The translations under genes and the position numbers were made by a program. Source: Halodesulfovibrio aestuarii (GTDB lineage Bacteria; Desulfobacterota; Desulfovibrionia; Desulfovibrionales; Desulfovibrionaceae). From it: a stretch of 64,000 nt of DNA. This document shows, piece after piece, positions 8,870-17,503 of the stretch; the stretch's first letter is position 1, and every line of letters starts with the position of its first letter. The stretch is taken from NCBI RefSeq assembly GCF_050571805.1, contig NZ_CP192219.1; one strand, given 5' to 3'. The notes beneath the pieces were generated by a model. That model made no database searches. It worked only from the letters and a program-made list of their open reading frames with translations, and was not told the DNA's origin.

Positions 8870-9532
8870 ATGCAAAATCGTTTAGTCCGAGCCTCAGCAT
8901 ACTTTTTAGCTTCATTAGTGATCTTTTTTGCTGTTTCCATCGCCAACGCCGGCGATTCTACAAGCTTTAATCCCACAGACGTTACCGTAGAAGTAAATTC
9001 CGTTGGCGGCATTCCTATTGGTGGTGTAATCCCTTGGTTTTCTGACACACCCCCTAAAGATTTTTTGATGTGTAACGGGCAGTCTTTTTCTACTTCAACG
9101 TATCCTAAATTAAGTTCGGCATTGAAAGGTTCTAGTAATGTTCCAGATTTACGGGGGGTATTTATTCGTGGTGCAGATGCGGGGAGGGGAATTGAGTCCG
9201 GCAGAGCTGTAAATACTTATAAGGCTGCACAAGGCTCTATGACACTTACTCGTCAAGTTGCTAATATTTCCAAGTATAAACGTCTATGGGGGAATGACGT
9301 GCCAGTCGGATCACTATACCCTGTCTACTCAACTACTTCAACGCGTGGTGACAACTGGTCTAATTGGGGAACAGTAGGCACCGTTAATCCTGCTCTAAAT
9401 TGGGTGTCCGGTGGTAGCGCCGAGTATCCGAATACATCACCTTATACATATGCTGTTCGTTTTAGGGCAGCAGGTAACAACGCAGGTGGCCCTGCTAATG
9501 TGGCTGCTAATTATGTTATCCGCGCAAAATAG
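8870..9532 (+). CDS. Secreted protein with phage tail-collar domain, putative pilus-tip adhesin partner
   Basis: A 220-residue protein with a signal peptide (ASAYFLASLVIFFAVSIANA, cleavage near residue 27) and a tail-collar domain at about 46-100 (GGVIPWFSDTPPKDFLMCNG, then VPDLRGVFIRGAD). Tail-collar domains are common in phage tail fibres and in C-terminal segments of PilV adhesins. It begins 9 bases after pilV and precedes trbI by 8, so it belongs to the operon and is not a prophage relic. Its codons are visibly more AT-rich than those of its neighbours (runs such as tttattcgtggtgcagatgc), a sign of separate acquisition. A role as a detachable adhesin module is inference. Confidence 0.75.
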   Translation: MQNRLVRASAYFLASLVIFFAVSIANAGDSTSFNPTDVTVEVNSVGGIPIGGVIPWFSDTPPKDFLMCNGQSFSTSTYPKLSSALKGSSNVPDLRGVFIRGADAGRGIESGRAVNTYKAAQGSMTLTRQVANISKYKRLWGNDVPVGSLYPVYSTTSTRGDNWSNWGTVGTVNPALNWVSGGSAEYPNTSPYTYAVRFRAAGNNAGGPANVAANYVIRAK

Positions 9533-9540
9533 AGGCCGCC

Positions 9541-10776
9541 ATGTCTGATGAAAATAATGATCCGAACGGCCTCGCACGACCGAAAGTAAAAGTAGTCAAG
9601 CTAAGCCGAAATCTGCTGTACGCAATCATTGCGGTGTTAATCGGCCTTCTCATCTTCCTCGCGATGGAAGTCGACAGGTCAACGACAAAAACAGCTGAAA
9701 TCCAAGAACAGCAGGATGCTCCAGCGCCTCCGGACAACAAACTTCCGATTGAAAACCCCGGAAACTCTGCCGGCCTGTCTGTTCCTAAACCAACTCCAGA
9801 AGATCCTGATAAAAAAGCACAAGCCATCAGTTCAGAGCCGATTGTCATCGTTCCGACTTCAACCCGAAACCCTGCGCGCGAACGGAAAAACCGAGAGCTT
9901 ATAAAGCTGCGCCAGTTAAAATGGCAGCAACAACAGCAAGCGTTCAACTCTCCTCTTCGTTTGAGTTCAACAAATCAAAACAACAACGGAGCTCAGCAGG
10001 CAAAAAGAGTGCAGCCTTTTAATGACAACGCGACGAATCCATTGGGTAACATGCAAATGCCGCTGCCAGTTCCGGAAGGAGCATACAACCCGGCAGACCA
10101 AAAAGACAAAGAAGCGTTCCTTTCAACACGCTCCTCCGGAACTGACGAATGGACGTTGAAACACTCACGAACTCAAGGCTCACCGTTTGAGTTGAAAACA
10201 GGTTCTGTTATTCCTGGCATCATGCTCTCCGGAATCAACTCGGACTTACCAGGGCAACTCATCGGCCAAGTCGCGCAGAACGTCTACGATTCTGCAACCG
10301 GTCAATATTTGCTGATTCCACAAGGCAGCAGAATGATCGGAATCTATGACTCGCGCGTTGTCGCCGGTCAGTCCCGAGTACTCGTTGCATGGAACCGCAT
10401 CGTCTTTCAGGACGGCTCTTCCATCACGCTCGGCTCAATGCCTGGAACAGACATGGCAGGTTACAGCGGATTTTCAGATGATACCAATAACCACTACCTG
10501 CGTACCTTCGGTTCTGCCGCAATTATGAGTCTGATTTCTGGCATCGGTGCCTTTGCTTCAGACACATTCAAAAGTGACACTGCGCAAAATGATAAACCCT
10601 CCTTGCAGGACGAACTAGGCTCAGCCCTTTCAAGCCAGCTCGGCCAATCAAGTCAAAAATTGTTACAGCAAAACCTCAACATTCAGCCGACTCTCACCAT
10701 TCGCCCTGGCTATCGATTCAACATGGTTGTGCGAAAGGATATTGTATTCGGCAGCCCCTATAAACCGTGGAGATAA
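9541..10776 (+). CDS. trbI: TrbI/VirB10-type conjugal transfer protein
   Basis: A 411-residue inner-membrane protein that spans the periplasm and forms part of the type IV secretion core. It has a short cytoplasmic tail, a membrane segment at about 24-43 (NLLYAIIAVLIGLLIFLAM), a Pro/Gln/Asn-rich periplasmic linker to about residue 200, and the conserved beta-barrel TrbI domain (GSVIPGIMLSGINSDLPGQ, LIPQGSRMIGIYD, FQDGSSITLGSMPG). The antenna-like hydrophobic stretch AAIMSLISGIGAFA follows. Other trb genes are not in the window and presumably lie to the left. It is 3 bases from the coupling-protein gene. Confidence 0.87.
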   Translation: MSDENNDPNGLARPKVKVVKLSRNLLYAIIAVLIGLLIFLAMEVDRSTTKTAEIQEQQDAPAPPDNKLPIENPGNSAGLSVPKPTPEDPDKKAQAISSEPIVIVPTSTRNPARERKNRELIKLRQLKWQQQQQAFNSPLRLSSTNQNNNGAQQAKRVQPFNDNATNPLGNMQMPLPVPEGAYNPADQKDKEAFLSTRSSGTDEWTLKHSRTQGSPFELKTGSVIPGIMLSGINSDLPGQLIGQVAQNVYDSATGQYLLIPQGSRMIGIYDSRVVAGQSRVLVAWNRIVFQDGSSITLGSMPGTDMAGYSGFSDDTNNHYLRTFGSAAIMSLISGIGAFASDTFKSDTAQNDKPSLQDELGSALSSQLGQSSQKLLQQNLNIQPTLTIRPGYRFNMVVRKDIVFGSPYKPWR

Positions 10777-10779
10777 GCC

Positions 10780-12828
10780 ATGTCTGACAAAACGCAATAT
10801 GGCCTCAACGAGTCAAAAGCCCGCTCCTACATCTGGCTCTATCCCATCATTCTCTGCCTGCTTGCAGTGGTCGCGCTCAGTGCGGCCACGCAGCAAGTAG
10901 CTGCTGCTTACGGATACCACCAAGCCCTTGAAGGCATGATCTGCAACAATTGGTACGTACCGTGGGCTATCATCAACTGGAGTCAACAATTCCCACAGGC
11001 CGCAAAAGTTATCGATGACGCGACAGTCACCGGTCAGCTCATTTTCGCCATACCGCAGTTCATCATATTCGGCCTATGGCAGCTCTTCATGCGTAACCCG
11101 AATCTGTACAAAAATCTGCATGGTTCTGCTCGATGGGCCAAAAAGAAAGATATCGAAAAAGCCGGACTTCTTGCAGACAAAGGTGTTTATGTTGGTGGCT
11201 GGCAGGACAAAAAGCAGCTTCGCTACCTTCGGCACAGCGGAGCAGAACATATTCTTGTGTTTGCTCCAACCCGTTCTGGTAAAGGTGTCGGGCTGGTCTT
11301 ACCAACGCTGTTGAGCTGGAAGGAAAGCGCTCTTGTGCTCGATATCAAAGGTGAAAACTGGGCGCTGACTGCCGGCTGGAGACAGAAACAAGGGCATAGA
11401 GTCTTGCGGTTCGAACCTACTGACGAAACCGCAAGCGGCGCACGGTTCAATCCGCTCGAAGAAATCCGCTTGCACACAGCCCATGCCATTGCAGATACGC
11501 AAAACATTGCAAGTATGATTGTTGATCCGGACGGCAAAGGTCTCAAGGACTACTGGAACAAAGCAGCCTTTGCCCTTCTTGGTGGTGCTATTTTGCATTG
11601 CCTGATCGAAGTCCGGAAGAAAGAAAACAGAACTGCGAACCTGAGCGACCTTGGCTTGATGCTTGCGAATCCGGAGAAAGAAAACGACGTCCTTTTTCAG
11701 GAGATGCTTAATTCAGAACAAGCTGTCGTCCTTCAGGAGTTTCTTGGCGCAAGTAAAGAAGAGTCTCTCAGCGTTCAGCGCTTCATTGCCTCCTCTGCAC
11801 GCGAGATGCTGAACAAGGCAGATAACGAACTGTCCGGTGTCGTTTCAACAGCCGTTGCCAACCTTGCGCTCTATCGAGATCCGATCGTTGCGGCCAACAC
11901 TTCGCACTGTGACTTCCGCATTGACGACCTCATGAACTACGAAGCGCCAGTGTCACTTTACTTAGTTATTCGTCCTTCTGACATCGACCGCTTGAGGCCG
12001 TTGATCCGTCTTATCCTCAACCTCATTTTGCGCCGGCTGACTGAAGATATGGAATTTGAGGGTGGCCGCTCTGTTGCCAACTACAAATACCACCTGCTGC
12101 TCATGATGGATGAATTCACGTCCCTTGGCCGGCTTGAAATATTTGAACGCTCGCTTGCATTCATGGCCGGATTTGGCCTGAAGGCATACTTCATCGTGCA
12201 AGACTTAACCCAGCTCCACTCCGCGTACACCAAGGACGAGAGTATCATGAGTAACTGCCATATTCGAATAGCCTACGCACCGAACAAGGTTGAAACGGCG
12301 AAAGTCCTCTCCGACATGACCGGTAAAACAACGGTCGTAACAAAGAAAACGTCTCTCTCCGGAAGCCGTTCCGGACACTTAGGCCGCGCCAGTGTGAGTG
12401 TCGCCGAAACGGGCCGCGCTTTATTGACTCCAGACGAATGCATGAGACTTCCAGGCGCAAAAAAAGACGCCAACATGCAAATCATTGAAGCCGGTGACAT
12501 GCTCGTCTTCCCTGCCGGCTTTCCGCCAGTGTACGGCAAGCAGATTCTCTATTTCCTTGACCCTGTATTCTCTGAACGCTCTCAAATTAAAACGCCTCTC
12601 AAGTCAGACAGGCTTGTTCCGGACGAACAGGAGACAACGAAAGACGATAGCCCTGCTGTCTACGCCGTTGAGCCGGAAAAGAAAGATTCTGAAGAAAAGA
12701 AACCTGACTCCGAAGTCCCTGCATATGGTGCTGAAGACGAACCTGACTTCGACGACGAGCCTGAGTATGACGGAGAGGAGCCAGACTTTGAAGAACCCGA
12801 CTTCGAGGAGGAAACATGCTCAAGCTAG
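10780..12828 (+). CDS. traG: Type IV coupling protein TraG/VirD4
   Basis: A 682-residue membrane ATPase that connects the relaxosome to the secretion channel. Two N-terminal membrane segments (about 16-37 and 83-100) precede the nucleotide-binding domain; Walker A is FAPTRSGKGVGLVLP near residue 161 and Walker B is LLLMMDEFTSLG near 440. The motif KGENWALTAGWR after Walker A is typical of TraG. The C-terminal tail from about residue 620 is strongly acidic, with repeated Asp/Glu-Pro units, and may bind the relaxosome. It overlaps the traF gene by 13 bases. The pairing with an IncP-like relaxase and oriT further right fits TraG of the RP4 type. Confidence 0.9.
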   Translation: MSDKTQYGLNESKARSYIWLYPIILCLLAVVALSAATQQVAAAYGYHQALEGMICNNWYVPWAIINWSQQFPQAAKVIDDATVTGQLIFAIPQFIIFGLWQLFMRNPNLYKNLHGSARWAKKKDIEKAGLLADKGVYVGGWQDKKQLRYLRHSGAEHILVFAPTRSGKGVGLVLPTLLSWKESALVLDIKGENWALTAGWRQKQGHRVLRFEPTDETASGARFNPLEEIRLHTAHAIADTQNIASMIVDPDGKGLKDYWNKAAFALLGGAILHCLIEVRKKENRTANLSDLGLMLANPEKENDVLFQEMLNSEQAVVLQEFLGASKEESLSVQRFIASSAREMLNKADNELSGVVSTAVANLALYRDPIVAANTSHCDFRIDDLMNYEAPVSLYLVIRPSDIDRLRPLIRLILNLILRRLTEDMEFEGGRSVANYKYHLLLMMDEFTSLGRLEIFERSLAFMAGFGLKAYFIVQDLTQLHSAYTKDESIMSNCHIRIAYAPNKVETAKVLSDMTGKTTVVTKKTSLSGSRSGHLGRASVSVAETGRALLTPDECMRLPGAKKDANMQIIEAGDMLVFPAGFPPVYGKQILYFLDPVFSERSQIKTPLKSDRLVPDEQETTKDDSPAVYAVEPEKKDSEEKKPDSEVPAYGAEDEPDFDDEPEYDGEEPDFEEPDFEEETCSS

Positions 12829-13328
12829 CCATCATCTTCTGTAACATTCTGGCAGTACTCATAACGGCTCATTGTGCCGGCTATCGGCTCAACCTCACTC
12901 GTTCAGAACCCTTAGGCTTGTACAAAATAGTTTCTGAAGCACCTAGTCGCGGGGATTTAGCAAGCTTCTGCTTCTCTCCGGAGAATGAATACAAAGATCT
13001 TACAGCTGACCGTAATTACCTTGGCACAAGTCTACTTTGCCCTTCCGGCCAGAAGCCTCTTTTAAAGGAAGTTGTTGGCGTGGCCGGCGATTCCATCACA
13101 GTCAAATTCAGCTCGATTAAGGTGAACGATACCATTTTCATACTGACGAGCCGGACTCACGACAGCAACGGGCGCAAGCTGCCGCACGAATTACGCTCAG
13201 GCACCATTCCAAGCGGCAAAGCACTCCTACTTTCTACACATCACAAAAACAGCTTTGACAGCAGATATTTCGGACTTGTGGATGCACTGGCGCTCCGCAA
13301 AGTCATCCCCGTTTTCACCTTTAACTAA
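12816..13328 (+). CDS. traF: TraF-type conjugal transfer peptidase (S26 family)
   Basis: A 170-residue signal-peptidase-like enzyme anchored by an N-terminal hydrophobic segment (about 3-20). The nucleophile Ser30 lies in NLTRSEPLGLYK, the S26C signature SxPxGLY, and the general-base Lys is in PLLKEVVGVAGD at about residue 84. In RP4, TraF cyclises or matures the TrbC pilin. A C-terminal GKALLLSTHHKNSFDSRYFG matches the last conserved box. It starts inside the end of traG, indicating coupled translation. Confidence 0.87.
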   Translation: MLKLAIIFCNILAVLITAHCAGYRLNLTRSEPLGLYKIVSEAPSRGDLASFCFSPENEYKDLTADRNYLGTSLLCPSGQKPLLKEVVGVAGDSITVKFSSIKVNDTIFILTSRTHDSNGRKLPHELRSGTIPSGKALLLSTHHKNSFDSRYFGLVDALALRKVIPVFTFN

Positions 13329-13340
13329 CAGGAGTCAATC

Positions 13341-13553
13341 ATGACCATTACCACCAAAGAGTACTTACAAGAAGCCGCGCAACAAGCCGACGCAGACGCA
13401 ACTGAGCTTGCCGAATTCAATGAAGGTGTTCCGGTTGATCCGGATGTAGCCGACCACATGGGTGCATTTGAAGAAGTCGCTTTGCGTTTCAAGAATCTTG
13501 ATAAGCCGCTTAATCGCGAGTTGCTGGAAAAAACCCTCAAAGAAATGAGGTAA
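13341..13553 (+). CDS. Small conserved protein of the transfer operon, function unknown
   Basis: A 70-residue soluble, acidic, mostly helical protein (charged stretches LQEAAQQADADATELAEF and REL-LEKTLKEM). A good ribosome-binding site (aggag, 7 bases before the ATG) and tight packing between traF and the ArdC-like gene (12 and 6 bases) support it as a real gene. No motif points to a function. The acidic character would allow an accessory or anti-restriction-like role, but nothing in the sequence demonstrates it. Confidence 0.6.
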   Translation: MTITTKEYLQEAAQQADADATELAEFNEGVPVDPDVADHMGAFEEVALRFKNLDKPLNRELLEKTLKEMR

Positions 13554-13559
13554 ACACGT

Positions 13560-15887
13560 ATGAAAGCCCAAAGGAAACCATTTCATCAGGAATTTGCAGA
13601 ACAGATTATCGACGACTTGAAAAACGGCACAGCTCCTTGGCAAAAGCCGTGGAAAGCCGGCGAGTTCCATCCACCGTTCAATCCCGTCTCTGGCACAGTC
13701 TACAGCGGCGTTAACTTCGTATCGCTTGCCCGCGAGGGCATGGATGACCCGCGCTTTGTTACCTTCAACCAAGCCAATGCAGAAGGCTGGCGAATTAAGA
13801 AAGGATCTAAATCCCGCCCTGTGGTCTTCTGGCAGTTCACAAAAGAAGAAAACGTCCTCGATGACAACGGTAAACCCGTTTTAGACGACGAAGGCAAACC
13901 GCAAAAAGAAGAATTCCGGCTAGAGCGCCCTATCCTGCGCTTTGCCAGCGTCTTTCATGCAACGCAGGTCGAAGGAATTCCGGAATGGAAGGGACGGGAT
14001 GTTAGCTGGAATCCACACGAACGTAGTGAAGCGATTCTCGAAGGCTCCGGCGCATCTATTACCCACGACCAGCGCGACCGCGCATTCTTTTCCTACACTT
14101 GGGATCAAATCAAACTCCCACCAAAAGACAAGTTCGAAGATCAAAACAAGTATTACGCAACCGCGCTTCATGAACTCGGACATTGGACCGGCCATGAAAA
14201 GCGCTGGAACGGCAATGAGCGCACCTTCGGCCCAAAAGGAACGCAGGAGTATGCACGCGAAGAATTGAACGCCGAAATTGGAAGCTGGATGACAGCTATG
14301 GAACTCGGCCTCGAGTATGATCGCGGCCAACACCTCTCCTATGTAGACAGCTGGATTCAGGCTCTTGAGAAAGACCCATACGAGATTATGCGTGCCTGCC
14401 AGACCGCTGAGCGCATCAAGGGCCATATGCTCGGCTTTGAAAAGGGTATTAAGATGGAAGCAACTCAAGAAGTAAAAAACGAACAGTCAAAGCCTGTAAA
14501 AGAAGACCTGACTCCAAAACAGAAAAAAGAAATTGAACGCATTAGAACAGAGTCCCTACAGTCAGTCCAACATGAAATCAAGGAGTTAAAGAAACTTGGC
14601 TTTAGCGATGAAGATATTGAGGAGCAAAAAGCAGAACTATATGACGATGCCCATGACTGGCAAAAGATGCAGATAGATAAAGTTCTGGGCGAAGAGCGAT
14701 TACCTAAAGATGACCTTACTAAGCAGCGTAAATCTTCAAGCAAAAATACCGCCCAGACAAAAATCTACCTTGCGGTTCCCTACTCTCAGAAAAATGCAGC
14801 CAAAGAGCTCGGTGCCAAATGGGATGGTAAAAAGAAGAGTTGGTACGCTCCGGAAGGTGCTGACATGGCCGGACTGAACCAATGGCTCCCGAAAGAAAAA
14901 CATCAAGAGAGCAAACCGCAAATGGCCCCAGAACAGGAGTTTGCTCAAGCTTTGCGCGAGGCTGGACTGATCGTGGAAGGCTTACCCATCATGGACGGCA
15001 AGCTCCACCGCGTTCAAGTTGAGGGCGGCAAGCAGAACAAAAAAGACGGCACATACACTGGCTATTTAGATGGCCGTCCTGCTGGCTTCATCGAAAATCA
15101 TAAAACAGGATTTCGGACTAACTGGAAGGCGAACGGACACAAGCTTTCTCCTGAAGCTATGGCAGAGATTAAAGCCAATGCAGCAATGCGACAGGAAGCT
15201 CGCGATCTGGAACGAAAAGAAGAGCAAGATCGTGCAGCCAGGCGCGCCTACGCCAAGTGGAAAAACGCAAAGAGCTGGGCACCGGACGATCAGCAGTACC
15301 TCAAAAAAAAGGGCGTTAAAAGCCACGGAACCAAGATCGATATGCATGGAAACTTGCTTATCCCGGGACGTGACTCCAGTGGACGAATTCAGACCATACA
15401 AACGATCACTCCAGAAGGAAAACTCTTCGAATCTGGAGCAAAAAAGCAAGGCGCGTTTCACCTCATTGCGCACTATTCAGACACAAATCCAAAACAGCCA
15501 ATTCTTATTGCTGAAGGCTATGCAACTGCCGCCAGTATCCATGAAGCAACGCATAAACCTGTAGCGGTTGCATTTGATGCTGGAAACCTTGAGCCGGTAG
15601 CAAAAGAGCTAAAAAAAGCGTTTCCGGACGCGCCGTTTGTTTTTGTTGCTGACGATGACCATACCCAGAAAAACAACCCTGGCATCACAAAAGCCCACGC
15701 AGCAGCACGAGCCGTTGATGGCGCTGTCCTTGAGCCGAAGCTCACTGAAGCTGAGAAAGCAAAGGGGCTGACGGACTACAATGACATCCACCAGGAGCGT
15801 GGTCTTACAGCGCTCAAGATTGAACTGAATGCCGGCATTCGCAAAGCGCTTAGCAAAAAGCAAAGCCACGAGCTGGCTCCACAGTAA
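13560..15887 (+). CDS. ArdC-like ssDNA-binding / zincin / Toprim multidomain protein
   Basis: A 775-residue protein with at least four parts. Residues 1-125 match the ArdC N-terminal ssDNA-binding domain (FHQEFAEQIIDDLKNGTAPW). A zincin-like metallopeptidase domain holds HELGH near residue 203 and a second conserved EELNAEIGSW. A DUF5710-like module lies at about 400-445 (KIYLAVPYSQKNAAKELGAK). The C-terminal third has a Toprim fold (ILIAEGYATAASIHEAT, then VFVADDDH) as in TraC-type primases. Such proteins enter the recipient with the transferred strand, protect it from restriction and may prime it. The stretch between about 310 and 395 is charged and probably coiled coil. The gene follows the small protein by 6 bases and ends in TAATAA. 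Confidence 0.85.
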   Translation: MKAQRKPFHQEFAEQIIDDLKNGTAPWQKPWKAGEFHPPFNPVSGTVYSGVNFVSLAREGMDDPRFVTFNQANAEGWRIKKGSKSRPVVFWQFTKEENVLDDNGKPVLDDEGKPQKEEFRLERPILRFASVFHATQVEGIPEWKGRDVSWNPHERSEAILEGSGASITHDQRDRAFFSYTWDQIKLPPKDKFEDQNKYYATALHELGHWTGHEKRWNGNERTFGPKGTQEYAREELNAEIGSWMTAMELGLEYDRGQHLSYVDSWIQALEKDPYEIMRACQTAERIKGHMLGFEKGIKMEATQEVKNEQSKPVKEDLTPKQKKEIERIRTESLQSVQHEIKELKKLGFSDEDIEEQKAELYDDAHDWQKMQIDKVLGEERLPKDDLTKQRKSSSKNTAQTKIYLAVPYSQKNAAKELGAKWDGKKKSWYAPEGADMAGLNQWLPKEKHQESKPQMAPEQEFAQALREAGLIVEGLPIMDGKLHRVQVEGGKQNKKDGTYTGYLDGRPAGFIENHKTGFRTNWKANGHKLSPEAMAEIKANAAMRQEARDLERKEEQDRAARRAYAKWKNAKSWAPDDQQYLKKKGVKSHGTKIDMHGNLLIPGRDSSGRIQTIQTITPEGKLFESGAKKQGAFHLIAHYSDTNPKQPILIAEGYATAASIHEATHKPVAVAFDAGNLEPVAKELKKAFPDAPFVFVADDDHTQKNNPGITKAHAAARAVDGAVLEPKLTEAEKAKGLTDYNDIHQERGLTALKIELNAGIRKALSKKQSHELAPQ

Positions 15888-15894
15888 TAAGCAA

Positions 15895-15920
15895 GCGTCT
15901 CGCCCGTCCGGGCGGGACGC
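15895..15920 (+). repeat. GC-rich hairpin after the ArdC/Toprim gene
   Basis: A near-perfect inverted repeat, GCGTCTCGCCCG with CGGGCGGGACGC (one G-U pair), starting 7 bases after the stop codon of the preceding gene. No T-run follows, so it is not a standard terminator; it may stabilise the mRNA 3' end or modulate read-through into the topoisomerase remnant 44 bases further on. Confidence 0.6.
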
Positions 15921-15964
15921 CCTTCCCGCCACTATCTTCCCATCAAATTTCATAGGACAAAAAT

Positions 15965-16021
15965 ATGCGACTATTCATAGCTGAAAAACCGTCTCTAGGC
16001 CGCGCTATCGCTGAAGGATGA
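15965..16021 (+). pseudogene. topB: DNA topoisomerase III, first 18 codons only, cut by IS3
   Basis: The reading frame gives MRLFIAEKPSLGRAIAEG, which is the standard N-terminus of topoisomerase III (Toprim strand with the catalytic-site Glu in AEKPSLG), and then stops in the first bases of the IS3 element at the TGA of the terminal repeat. Topoisomerase III genes commonly sit in conjugative-element transfer operons next to TraC/ArdC-type genes. No continuation is found on the far side of the IS (17310 onward), so the rest was deleted or moved rather than simply interrupted. Confidence 0.75.
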
Positions 16022-16079
16022 GGTGGTCTTATTTTCTAGGACCATTATGCGGCAAAATTAAGGTGGACGAATTGATGGT

Positions 16080-16958
16080 TCATGCCGCTTGTTGAAGATC
16101 TTTCTGAGGGGAGGTGGACGTAGCCAATGAGCTAGAATATATGTTCATCGGCTTATCTCCGTCAAATGTAAAGTGTGGGCGGCGGTGGTTATAAAAGTCG
16201 AACCAGTCTGCGAGTGCATGCCGCACCTCTTTGCCATTCTGAAATTCTTTCAAATAGATACACTCGTACTTCAAGGAACGCCAAAGACGTTCAATCATAA
16301 TATTATCCATACAGCGTCCTCGCCCATCCATTGAGATTCGAACACCTGCCGCCTTAAGCCGACTGGTAAATGCATAGCTCGTAAATTGAGCTCCTTGATC
16401 GGTATTGAAAATTTCTGGTGTCCCATATCGCATCAGCGCGTCTTCCAGCGCTTCAACACAAAAATCAGAATCCATTGTGTTGGACAGCCTCCATGACAAC
16501 ACAGCTCGACTATGCCAGTCCATTACAGCCACCAGATACAGAAAGCCTTTCCCTGTTGGAATATATGTTATGTCAGCACACCAAACTTGGTTAGGCCTAT
16601 TGATGCAAAGCCCCCGAAGAAGATATGGATAAACTTTATGTTCAGGATGAGGAGTGCTTGTTTTGGGTTTCTGGAACACCGCCATCAGTCCCATCTTCCG
16701 CATTAAACGGCGCACCCTGCCACGCCCGACAGCATACCCAAGGTCGCGTAGCGCGTTACGCATTTGCCTGCTGCCATAAAACGGACATTCTAAAAACAGT
16801 TCATCGATCTTTCGCATTAGTTCCGTATTAAAAATGGATTCTTCTACAGGCTGAGAATAATATGCAGACCTGTTTAGCTTGAGAAGATCACACTGTTTTC
16901 TGATGCTGAGCATAGGATGTGCCTTATCGACGACACGACACCTTCGCGCTGTGCTCAA
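16080..16958 (-). CDS. IS3-family transposase OrfB (DDE integrase core)
   Basis: About 292 residues. An N-terminal HTH_21-type region (KIDELFLECPFYGSRQMRNA) precedes the rve integrase core: first Asp in WCADITYIPTGKGFLYL, second Asp in FNTDQGAQFTS, Glu in CMDNIMIERLWRSLKYE. All three DDE residues are present and the frame is intact. The annotated start is a TTG that overlaps the orfA stop (TTGA), so OrfB may be made by coupling or as an OrfAB frameshift fusion, as is known for IS3 elements. Confidence 0.88.
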   Translation of the reverse strand: MSTARRCRVVDKAHPMLSIRKQCDLLKLNRSAYYSQPVEESIFNTELMRKIDELFLECPFYGSRQMRNALRDLGYAVGRGRVRRLMRKMGLMAVFQKPKTSTPHPEHKVYPYLLRGLCINRPNQVWCADITYIPTGKGFLYLVAVMDWHSRAVLSWRLSNTMDSDFCVEALEDALMRYGTPEIFNTDQGAQFTSYAFTSRLKAAGVRISMDGRGRCMDNIMIERLWRSLKYECIYLKEFQNGKEVRHALADWFDFYNHRRPHFTFDGDKPMNIYSSSLATSTSPQKDLQQAA

Positions 16959-17242
16959 ATTTTGGCGAAGGCTTGTTGCAAAAAATCTTTCTCCACTGTG
17001 AGTTGGCCAATCTTCGCATGAAGATCCTTGATTTGATCTTCAGTACATTGGACAGCCTTTTGTTGCTTGCCTGAAAAGGAGGCCACAACACCTTCCTTCG
17101 CGTGCTTCTTCCATTTGGCAATCTGATTGGCATGGACGCCATACTTACTGGCTAGTTCAGCTAGCGTCTGGTCACTTGAAAGAGCATCTAGGGCAACACG
17201 GGCTTTAAATTCTGCTGTAAAACTTCTTCTTTTTCGGGACAT
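16955..17242 (-). CDS. IS3-family transposase OrfA (HTH)
   Basis: A 95-residue protein with an HTH_Tnp_1 domain (RRSFTAEFKARVALDAL, then ELASKYGVHANQIAKWKK) and a C-terminal leucine-zipper-like helix (IKDLHAKIGQLTVEKDFLQQ) used for multimerisation. It is the first ORF of the element and ends 4 bases inside orfB. Confidence 0.88.
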   Translation of the reverse strand: MSRKRRSFTAEFKARVALDALSSDQTLAELASKYGVHANQIAKWKKHAKEGVVASFSGKQQKAVQCTEDQIKDLHAKIGQLTVEKDFLQQAFAKI

Positions 17243-17503
17243 AGTTGAACCTCCTGTGGTTCTTGTATGTCCACCTTAACGAGTGGTCTAGTTTTTTGGG
17301 ACCACCTCAACGCAACTCCTTTTTATATTTTTCTTAATGGTACCAATCAGCAAGCTCGTCAGAAGTCATATTCCTATACACATCAACTAGTTAATTAAGA
17401 AATCTTCACTAGTTCCTATAAACGGTTCTATATATCCATCCCAAACTTTTGCTCCATCTTGTACTTCCTTCCCCTCAGCCCATTTTTTAACACGACCTGC
17501 CTG

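Larger units (their letters stand above)
16019..17309 (-). mobile_element. IS3-family insertion sequence with two ORFs
   Basis: The element is about 1.29 kb. The left end begins TGAGGTGGTC, with CTAGGACCA shortly after, and the right end (reverse complement) begins TGAGGTGGTC with CTAGACCA, forming imperfect terminal inverted repeats of about 25 bases; AAGGTGGAC recurs inside both ends. It encodes OrfA and OrfB on the minus strand. The flanks (AAGGA on the left, ACGCA on the right) show no 3-5 base target duplication, which suggests recombination or adjacent deletion after insertion. It forms the boundary between the transfer genes and the flagellar genes. Confidence 0.87.

Noticed and set aside
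8870..9532. Tail-collar domain as evidence of a prophage
   Set aside because: It is the only phage-like gene, has a signal peptide and sits 8-9 bases from pilus and transfer genes; no capsid, terminase or tail genes are present.
7682..9540. A shufflon downstream of pilV
   Set aside because: No repeated inverted 19-31 base sites, no inverted partial pilV ends and no rci-like recombinase are present here; the only tyrosine recombinase is 30 kb away at the element end.
13920..14468. 182-codon minus-strand ORF inside the ArdC/Toprim gene
   Set aside because: Antisense to the conserved zincin domain; no supporting start site.
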